Source of the DNA: Bacteroidota bacterium
GTDB taxonomy: Bacteria > Bacteroidota > Bacteroidia > Bacteroidales > PUMT01
Direction: 5' to 3'
Length of the DNA stretch: 8,560 bases
Assembly (NCBI GenBank): GCA_003556985.1
Contig: PWPZ01000170.1
Location: 1-8,560 of the forward strand
In this document: one piece after another, positions 1 through 4,654 of the stretch
Layout: the number at the start of each line of letters is the position of its first letter
Numbering within the stretch: position 1 is the stretch's first letter
Program-made: the position numbers and the translations under genes
The notes under the pieces: generated by a model
What the model saw: only the letters and a program-made list of their open reading frames with translations
Databases searched by the model: none
What the model was told of the DNA's origin: nothing

Positions 1-233
1 AGACATATGTCTGGGAGCTATTGGACCGCTACCACCGGCCGACCAAAACAATTTCCATGGCAAGGACAACCGGCTATACCTGCACTGCGGCGGTGCATCT
101 GCTGGCCAGGGGCATGTTTACCCAAAAGGGCCTTTGTCCGCCCGAATACCTGGGCAGGGAAGAGGAAAATTTCAATTTTATATTGAAACATCTGGCCGAC
201 CGGGGAGTAAATTACCGTCTGAAAACGGAATAA
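1..233 (+). CDS. Saccharopine dehydrogenase-like protein, C-terminal end (5' partial)
   Basis: The reading frame is open from base 3 to the TAA at 231-233, so the gene begins left of the window and only about the last 76 residues are visible. They contain the stretch ISMARTTGYTCTAAVHLLAR followed by KGLCPPEYLGREEENFNFIL. I recognise this as the C-terminal part of saccharopine dehydrogenase/reductase-family proteins, where a 'S-M-A-R-T-T-G-Y/F-x-C/A' segment is followed by a helix, a G-hydrophobic-PPE turn and a closing helix. Family members are cytosolic NAD(P)-dependent enzymes acting on saccharopine or on carboxyspermidine-type polyamine intermediates. The catalytic Rossmann part is outside the window, so the exact substrate cannot be told. 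An in-frame ATG at 21 lies inside the conserved region and is not the start. The stop is followed within 12 bp by a GC-rich tandem repeat. Confidence 0.7.
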   Translation, partial: TYVWELLDRYHRPTKTISMARTTGYTCTAAVHLLARGMFTQKGLCPPEYLGREEENFNFILKHLADRGVNYRLKTE

Positions 234-244
234 TATTTTCCGGC

Positions 245-337
245 AGTCCCGGCGGCAATTCAGTCCCGGCGGCAATTCAGTCCCGGCGGCAATTCAGCCC
301 CGGCAGCAGGTCAGCCCCGGCAGCAGGTCAGCCCCGG
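245..337. repeat. 17-bp tandem repeat, five full copies plus a partial copy
   Basis: Three identical copies of AGTCCCGGCGGCAATTC (245-261, 262-278, 279-295) are followed by two identical copies of the variant AGCCCCGGCAGCAGGTC (296-312, 313-329) and a truncated AGCCCCGG (330-337). The two variants differ at 4 of 17 positions and are grouped rather than interleaved, which suggests two separate rounds of duplication. The period is not a multiple of three and the array lies 12 bp after a stop codon, so it is not protein-coding. Function unknown; replication slippage explains its structure. Confidence 0.9.
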
Positions 338-355
338 CCCGACGGCCTCTTATGC

Positions 356-382
356 TCTGGCGGCATCCCGGCCGGGACCAGA
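356..382. other. GC-rich inverted repeat in the spacer before the acyl-CoA dehydrogenase gene
   Basis: A perfect 12-bp palindrome TCCCGGCCGGGA (366-377) is flanked by TCTGG (356-360) and CCAGA (378-382), which can pair as an outer stem with a 5-nt bulge. There is no T-run on either side, so it is not a convincing intrinsic terminator, although it sits where one for the upstream gene could be. The remaining 80 bp up to the next start codon are AT-rich. I found no well-placed promoter pair there. Confidence 0.3.
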
Positions 383-465
383 CCGTATATCATCAAACAA
401 TCCAACTATTTATCTGTTATATAAATACTATAGTAGTGATTTGACACCCTATTATCATATGCCTG

Positions 466-2043
466 ATGCAAACACATAACATTCAAAGCAATGAATTGCA
501 AAACTTTCACAGCAACAAATTGCACAAAATTGAAGTAATGCCTTTCGAGGCTTTTCTTGATAATTTTGGGAAAAAGCTCGGGGCGATATTTCAAAACCCG
601 GAGACTGCCGACCGTCTCGCGCTGCGCAGAGGCATGCCGCCTTCGGTACTTAAGGAGATTCTCGATACCAACCCGCTTTCGGTGGGAATCCCCCTTGAAT
701 ACGGGGGCAGGGGCTCCCGGATTCACGAAAACCTGGAGCTTCTTTCAACCGCAGCCTATGAATCGCTCTCCCTGGCGCTCACCCTGGGCATCAATTCAGC
801 ACTTTTCCTTCAGCCTGTAGCCAAATATGCCAGGGAGGAAGTAAAGGGCCCGGTATTCAGCAGGTTTCTAAAAGACAGGAATATGGGGGGACTGATGATC
901 ACGGAACCCGGGCATGGAAGTGATGCTCTGAACATGCAGTCATTTTATACCGGCAAAAAGGATAAATACCGGATCAGGGGTATCAAGCACTGGGCAGGAC
1001 TGACCGGACTGGCGGATTTCTGGCTGCTGACAGCGCGCGAGAAAACCGGAGCGGCCGACCTGAGAAGAGATATAGATTTTTTCATTTGCGATGTCAGGGG
1101 TCCGGGCCAGCAGATTATTGTTGAAGAGTATTTTGAAAATCTCGGCCTCTATCCGATTCCGTATGGCAGGAACAGGTTTGACGTTGAAATACCTGCCGTC
1201 CAGAAGCTTGTGCCCGAGACAACGGGAGTAAAGATGATGCTTGACCTGCTGCACCGCAGCAGGATGCAGTTTCCGGGGATGGGAACAGGATTTATCCGAA
1301 GGATGCTTGACGAATCTATCAGCCATACCAGTCAGAGACAGATAGGCAAAAAGAAGCTGATAGATTACGATCAGGTCCAGCATCGGCTTGCCGGAATGCA
1401 ATCCTCCTATACCATTAGTTCGGCAATGTGCGCTTTTTCCAGCAGAAAGGCAGGAATTGAAAATGATTTGTCGGCCGACGGATTGGCAGCCAACTCGATC
1501 AAAACGGTTGTGACCGACCTGATGCAGGAGGCAGCGCAGTCGGCCACCCAGCTTTTCGGGGCACAGGCTTACAAGCTGAACCATATTGCCGGCAGGGCTA
1601 TACTGGACAGCCGCCCATTCCAGATATTTGAGGGATCCAATGATATGCTTTATGCCCAGATATCAGAAAACTTTGTCAGAATTATGAAAAAAGCCAGTGA
1701 AAGCAACCTTTACCGGTTCCTCAGCCGGTTCAGCCTTACCAGCAGATCGGCCAACAGGATGAAAAACCGTCTGAACTTCAGCCTGGATGCAAATCTGCCG
1801 CAGCGCAAAATGGTTGAACTGGGAAAGGTCCTGGGAAGGCTTGTTTCATCCGACATGGTTATAAATATCGGAGAGATGGGGTTCAGGAAGGATCTGGTGG
1901 ATAACGCCCTGGCAATGCTCAACCAGGAGATCGACACATTTCTGGGCGGCTTCAGTAATAAGAACATGACCAGGGTGGTTGAAGATTACCAGCAGGACAG
2001 TTCATGGCGGGATCAACTGCGGAATTCCGGCATGGAGCGGTAA
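466..2043 (+). CDS. Acyl-CoA dehydrogenase-family flavoprotein with a C-terminal extension
   Basis: The protein (525 aa) is a cytosolic FAD enzyme of the family that introduces an alpha,beta double bond into acyl-CoA thioesters, passing electrons to electron-transfer flavoprotein. Visible landmarks in order: an N-terminal helical part to about 140; the family signature M-I-T-E-P-G-H-G-S-D at 144-153; the beta-domain K-H-W-A-G-L-T-G-L-A-D motif near 170-180; the 'S-Q-R-x-I-G-K-K-L-I-D-Y-D-Q-V-Q' segment before the C-terminal helices; and I-F-E-G-S-N-D at 387-393, where Glu389 is at the position of the catalytic base in medium- and short-chain members. About 115 residues follow residue 410, beyond the usual 380-400-residue fold. 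They look helical and polar and have no motif I recognise. Acyl chain specificity cannot be told. Start choice is uncertain: Met25 at 538 is a credible alternative, because residues 2-24 are Asn/Gln/His-rich and contain an 8-codon imperfect repeat. No Shine-Dalgarno site precedes either ATG. No beta-oxidation or ETF genes are adjacent. Confidence 0.85.
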   Translation: MQTHNIQSNELQNFHSNKLHKIEVMPFEAFLDNFGKKLGAIFQNPETADRLALRRGMPPSVLKEILDTNPLSVGIPLEYGGRGSRIHENLELLSTAAYESLSLALTLGINSALFLQPVAKYAREEVKGPVFSRFLKDRNMGGLMITEPGHGSDALNMQSFYTGKKDKYRIRGIKHWAGLTGLADFWLLTAREKTGAADLRRDIDFFICDVRGPGQQIIVEEYFENLGLYPIPYGRNRFDVEIPAVQKLVPETTGVKMMLDLLHRSRMQFPGMGTGFIRRMLDESISHTSQRQIGKKKLIDYDQVQHRLAGMQSSYTISSAMCAFSSRKAGIENDLSADGLAANSIKTVVTDLMQEAAQSATQLFGAQAYKLNHIAGRAILDSRPFQIFEGSNDMLYAQISENFVRIMKKASESNLYRFLSRFSLTSRSANRMKNRLNFSLDANLPQRKMVELGKVLGRLVSSDMVINIGEMGFRKDLVDNALAMLNQEIDTFLGGFSNKNMTRVVEDYQQDSSWRDQLRNSGMER

Positions 2044-2092
2044 TGGCATTAATCACTTTCACACAGAAGTAATGGCATGAAGTTATTGGCAT
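2041..2092. repeat. Three scattered copies of TAATGGCAT
   Basis: TAATGGCAT occurs at 2041-2049 (beginning with the stop codon of the acyl-CoA dehydrogenase gene) and at 2070-2078, with a one-mismatch copy TATTGGCAT at 2084-2092. The last copy overlaps the -33-like element of the predicted promoter for the downstream cyclophilin gene. The copies are not in a constant tandem period (29 and 14 bp apart), so they could be protein-binding half-sites, or remnants of a small duplication. Seen directly; function is inference. Confidence 0.55.
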
Positions 2093-2117
2093 AAATTAAT
2101 TTAAAACCTTAAATTTG
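2085..2117 (+). promoter_or_regulatory. Candidate Bacteroidota-type promoter for the cyclophilin gene
   Basis: TAAATTTG at 2110-2117 is an exact match to the Bacteroidota -7 consensus TAnnTTTG. ATTG at 2085-2088 matches three of four bases of the -33 TTTG element at a spacing of 21 nt, within the usual range. Transcription would begin near 2124, giving a leader of about 120 nt before the ATG at 2243. The leader includes the palindrome at 2167-2178. Confidence 0.45.
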
Positions 2118-2166
2118 CACAAGACAACCCTGACCGTTACTATGCGATGCAAGCCCGGCAGAAACC

Positions 2167-2178
2167 CCGGTTAACCGG
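2167..2178. repeat. 12-bp perfect palindrome CCGGTTAACCGG in the cyclophilin leader
   Basis: A perfect palindrome lying between the predicted promoter and the start codon of the cyclophilin gene. It could be a regulator site, or by chance reflect the abundance of CCGG in these spacers. No further conserved leader structure was recognised in the rest of the 199-bp spacer. Confidence 0.3.
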
Positions 2179-2242
2179 TTCCGAGCCCGGCCTTTCATTT
2201 ATGCCCGCGAGGTGACGGCCCATAAAAAACGGACAACGCAGT

Positions 2243-2890
2243 ATGACCCGCAAAATGATGACGATCCCAATCAGAATACTGATATTTTTATTGGCTTTTA
2301 ATGCAGTGAAGATTGCCGCACAGGATTATATTCCCGACAGCAGGCACGATTATCTTATCACGCTGGAAACTGACCATGGCAACATAATTTTGCTTCTCTT
2401 CGATGAGGCCCCGATGCACAAGGAGAATTTCGTCGCACTGGCCATGGCGGGTGTATATGACGGAGTTACCTTTCACCGGGTTATTGAGAATTTCATGATC
2501 CAGTCGGGCGACCCCGCCACCAGCAACGTATCCCGGCAGTATGATCCGGAGATCATTCCCGACCATGTTCCGGCAGAGATAAATCCCGCATTCAGGCACC
2601 GCAGGGGCACGGTGGGAGCGGCACGTTACGGCGGCGAACGCAACCCCTTGAAAAATTCAAGCCCCAGCCAGTTCTATATTGTGCAGCATGACCGGGCCGC
2701 CCCCCACCTTGACGGGGAATATACGGTTTTCGGGCAGGTGATGAGCGGACTGGAGGTTATTGATATTATTGCAGCCGTTCCTACCGGTGAAAGGGACAGG
2801 CCGCTTGAAGATATTAGGATCAACAGGGCAAGGGTGGACAGGGTAACCCGGTCGGATGTGATGAAATTTTACAATTACACCTATGACTGA
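2243..2890 (+). CDS. Exported cyclophilin-type peptidyl-prolyl cis-trans isomerase
   Basis: The 215-residue protein begins with a typical signal peptide: Lys/Arg-containing start (MTRK), hydrophobic core IPIRILIFLLAFNA and a likely cleavage near A-A-Q at 25-27. It should therefore act in the periplasm, catalysing proline isomerisation during folding of exported proteins. The cyclophilin domain covers about 37-198. F-H-R-V-I-E-N-F-M-I-Q-S-G-D-P at 77-91 holds the catalytic Arg79 (human CypA Arg55) and Phe84, Met85 and Gln87 (CypA 60, 61, 63). S-Q-F-Y-I-V at 142-147 matches the CypA SQFFIC strand, and H-L-D-G-E-Y-T-V-F-G at 155-164 the WLDGKHVVFG segment. CypA Trp121 is His155 here and His126 is Tyr160, so tight cyclosporin binding is not expected. 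The insertion at 92-120 before G-T-V-G-A-A-R is common in Bacteroidota cyclophilins. Possible later starts are Met5 and Met6. It appears to be transcribed from its own promoter. Confidence 0.93.
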   Translation: MTRKMMTIPIRILIFLLAFNAVKIAAQDYIPDSRHDYLITLETDHGNIILLLFDEAPMHKENFVALAMAGVYDGVTFHRVIENFMIQSGDPATSNVSRQYDPEIIPDHVPAEINPAFRHRRGTVGAARYGGERNPLKNSSPSQFYIVQHDRAAPHLDGEYTVFGQVMSGLEVIDIIAAVPTGERDRPLEDIRINRARVDRVTRSDVMKFYNYTYD

Positions 2891-2908
2891 CCGGCGTTGC
2901 CGGCGTTG
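2891..2908. repeat. Tandem duplication of a 9-mer after the cyclophilin stop codon
   Basis: CCGGCGTTG is repeated perfectly twice (2891-2899, 2900-2908), beginning at the first base after the stop codon. It is too short to be conclusive, but it is another instance of a local CCGG-containing duplication in a spacer. The rest of this 200-bp spacer up to the thymidylate synthase start shows no gene and no clear promoter match. Confidence 0.5.
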
Positions 2909-3061
2909 CAGGGAAAAAATCCGGTTTCCGGCAATTGTTATCGGCCGGTTTGCCCCTGAACCTGGTGACTGGTGAGCAGTAGACGAGACACAGGATTACG
3001 GCACCGGTAAAACGCTGCTTTGCCAGGCAGCCGGCTGACCGGTAATAAAAAAATATTAATT

Positions 3062-3075
3062 CCGGGTAAACCCGG
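3062..3075 (+). other. Short inverted repeat just upstream of the thymidylate synthase start
   Basis: CCGGGT (3062-3067) and ACCCGG (3070-3075) form a perfect 6-bp inverted repeat separated by 2 bp, 15 nt before the ATG at 3091. As RNA the loop must open at least one pair. It lies in the region a ribosome would cover, so an effect on initiation or binding by a regulator is possible. There is no direct evidence for either. Confidence 0.25.
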
Positions 3076-3090
3076 CAAGTCAACCGCAAT

Positions 3091-3885
3091 ATGAAGCAAT
3101 ATCTGGATCTTCTTGATCATGTACTAAAAAATGGCACCGAAAAAACCGACCGCACCGGCACCGGCACCATCAGCGTATTTGGTTACCAGGCAAGGTTTGA
3201 TCTGGAGCAGGGCTTTCCTCTGCTTACCACCAAAAAGCTCCACCTGCCTTCAATCATTCACGAGCTGCTCTGGTTTCTCAGGGGCGAAACCAACATAAAA
3301 TACCTTAATGAGAATAATGTGAAGATATGGGATGCCTGGGCCGATGAAAATGGTGACCTTGGCCATATCTACGGTTATCAGTGGCGGTCATGGCCCGCCC
3401 CCGACGGCCGCAGTAAAGACCAGATCGGCGGGGTAGTCAGATCCATCAAAGAAAACCCCGATTCACGCAGGCATATAGTGAGCGCCTGGAACGTTGGAGA
3501 CCTCGAAAATATGGCTCTCCCCCCCTGCCATTTGCTCTTTCAGTTCTACGTTGCCTCAGGGAAACTTTCCTGCCAGCTCTACCAGAGAAGCGCCGATATA
3601 TTCCTGGGAGTGCCTTTCAATATTGCCTCCTATGCGCTTCTTACCATGATGATGGCACAGGTTACCAGTCTGCGTCCGGGAGAATTCATCCATACATTCG
3701 GCGATGCCCATATTTATCTTAACCATATTGAGCAGGTAAAACTCCAGCTGGGAAGAGAAACCAGGGAACTGCCCGTGATGAAAATAAATCCGGAAAAAAC
3801 CGGTATTGACGATTTTGTTTATGAAGACTTTCAGATTGAAAATTATAATCCCCATCCCCATATAAAAGGGAATATCTCGGTCTGA
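3091..3885 (+). CDS. thyA: Thymidylate synthase (ThyA)
   Basis: This cytosolic enzyme methylates dUMP to dTMP using 5,10-methylene-tetrahydrofolate, which becomes dihydrofolate. The protein is 264 residues, the same length as E. coli ThyA, and the key residues fall at identical positions: Arg126 and Arg127 (phosphate binding, in S-R-R-H-I-V-S-A-W-N), the nucleophile Cys146 in L-P-P-C-H, Arg166, Ser167 and Asp169 in Q-R-S-A-D-I-F-L-G-V-P-F-N, Asn177, and His207 and Tyr209 in H-T-F-G-D-A-H-I-Y. The N-terminal D-R-T-G-T-G loop is intact, and the C-terminus ends in a hydrophobic residue (Val264). No residue expected for activity is missing. The ATG at 3091 matches the family start; upstream bases show no Shine-Dalgarno site. 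The dihydrofolate reductase gene follows 73 bp downstream on the same strand, and the two are probably co-transcribed, since their reactions form one cycle. Confidence 0.98.
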   Translation: MKQYLDLLDHVLKNGTEKTDRTGTGTISVFGYQARFDLEQGFPLLTTKKLHLPSIIHELLWFLRGETNIKYLNENNVKIWDAWADENGDLGHIYGYQWRSWPAPDGRSKDQIGGVVRSIKENPDSRRHIVSAWNVGDLENMALPPCHLLFQFYVASGKLSCQLYQRSADIFLGVPFNIASYALLTMMMAQVTSLRPGEFIHTFGDAHIYLNHIEQVKLQLGRETRELPVMKINPEKTGIDDFVYEDFQIENYNPHPHIKGNISV

Positions 3886-3958
3886 AGTTATAGTTCGCCG
3901 TGAACTGCATCATTATGATCCATTACCGTATGGCATAACTTTATTAAAATTCTTAATT

Positions 3959-4441
3959 ATGGTATCAATTATCGCAGCCATGGGTCGCAACAGGGTGATA
4001 GGCAAAGACAACCAGCTGGTCTGGCACCTGCCGGCCGACCTGAAGCATTTTAAGGAAACTACCATGAGTAAGCCGTTAATCATGGGAAGAAAAACATTTG
4101 AATCTATGGGAAAGGCCCTTCCCGGACGCACAAATGTGGTGGTGACCCGAAGGGAAGGTTTTGAAGCCCCCGGCTGCCTGGTGGCCAACTCTCTTGACCA
4201 GGCACTGGAAATGGTTTCCGGAGAACCGGAAATAATGATATCAGGAGGAGGGGAAATTTACCGGCAGGCCATACCTCTCACCGACAGGATGTATATAACC
4301 ATCATAGATCATGATTTTGAAGGCGACACCTTTTTCCCGGAGTTTGATACCAGAGAATGGATTATAGAAGATGAGAGGAGGCACGAACCGGATGAAAAAA
4401 ACAAATACCCCATGATTTTCCGCACCTACAGGAGAATCTGA
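3959..4441 (+). CDS. folA: Dihydrofolate reductase (FolA)
   Basis: Reduces dihydrofolate to tetrahydrofolate with NADPH in the cytosol, regenerating the cofactor oxidised by the adjacent thymidylate synthase. The protein has 160 residues (E. coli 159). Visible landmarks: the Met20-loop region A-A-M-G-R-N-R-V-I-G-K-D at 6-17; W22-H-L-P-A-D27-L-K-H-F31, with the proton-relay Asp27 and Phe31 at E. coli positions; M-G-R-K-T at 42-46 with Arg44 and Thr46 for NADPH; Arg57 in L-P-G-R-T for the folate glutamate; the cofactor G-G-G-E-I-Y at 96-101; and Thr114, equivalent to E. coli Thr113. There is no sign of a trimethoprim-resistant plasmid type. The start at 3959 gives the family N-terminus M-V-S-I-I-A-A. 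The 73-bp gap after thyA is AT-rich, with a minor AGTTC/GAACT hairpin at 3892-3906 that lacks a T-run and should not block read-through. Confidence 0.97.
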   Translation: MVSIIAAMGRNRVIGKDNQLVWHLPADLKHFKETTMSKPLIMGRKTFESMGKALPGRTNVVVTRREGFEAPGCLVANSLDQALEMVSGEPEIMISGGGEIYRQAIPLTDRMYITIIDHDFEGDTFFPEFDTREWIIEDERRHEPDEKNKYPMIFRTYRRI

Positions 4442-4492
4442 CTACACTAACAGACATCTGCATTATATACCCGATTGCAGCCTTTATTTAAT

Positions 4493-4510
4493 CCGCAGCG
4501 CTGCCTGCGG
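4493..4510. other. Short GC hairpin downstream of folA
   Basis: CCGCAG (4493-4498) and CTGCGG (4505-4510) can pair around a 6-nt loop, about 52 bp after the folA stop codon. No T-run follows in the + direction. It may contribute to 3' end protection or termination between the convergent genes, but it is not a canonical terminator. Confidence 0.3.
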
Positions 4511-4565
4511 GTTAACGGTACTGCCGGGCTCATGTGCCGGGAAAGTGGATTTTTCACTGAGTCCG

Positions 4566-4590
4566 CTATCCGGGAAAAGGACCCGGATAG
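4566..4590. terminator. Possible bidirectional hairpin between convergent genes
   Basis: CTATCCGGG (4566-4574) and CCCGGATAG (4582-4590) make a perfect 9-bp stem with a 7-nt loop AAAAGGA. It is placed between the ends of folA (+) and the histidine kinase gene (-), where a shared terminator is expected. Neither side has the T-run of an intrinsic terminator, so termination is inferred from position and stem strength only. Confidence 0.4.
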
Positions 4591-4596
4591 GGAAAT

Positions 4597-4638
4597 AGAC
4601 CCGGAGGAATGGACCCGGAGGAATGGACCCGGATCGGA
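4597..4638. repeat. 14-bp tandem repeat, three copies
   Basis: Copies of the pattern GGACCCGGAGGAAT lie at 4597-4610 (first base A), 4611-4624 (exact) and 4625-4638 (last part diverged to TCGGA). A more diverged, spaced copy begins at 4579 and forms the right arm of the adjacent hairpin. The array lies in the 213-bp gap between convergent genes, 16 bp from the end of the histidine kinase gene. The period of 14 rules out a coding repeat. The sequence differs from the 17-bp array at 245-337 apart from a shared CCCGG core. Confidence 0.75.
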
Positions 4639-4654
4639 GAATGAAAACCCCGGT

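Noticed and set aside
134..424. Open + frame running through the 17-bp array
   Set aside because: It overlaps the saccharopine dehydrogenase tail out of frame and runs through a repeat whose period is not a multiple of three, so its peptide is not periodic. No homology is recognisable.
441..469. TTGACA at 441-446 as a -35 box for the acyl-CoA dehydrogenase gene
   Set aside because: No -10-like sequence at 16-18 bp spacing; such a box would fall inside the start codon. The Bacteroidota-type TTTG at 440-443 likewise has no TAnnTTTG partner.
940..1584. Long antisense open frame inside the acyl-CoA dehydrogenase gene
   Set aside because: It lies wholly opposite a well-supported gene and its translation shows no recognisable domain; a shadow frame.
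3892..3906. AGTTC/GAACT hairpin between thyA and folA as a terminator
   Set aside because: Only a 5-bp stem, no following T-run; more likely chance within a short intra-operon gap.
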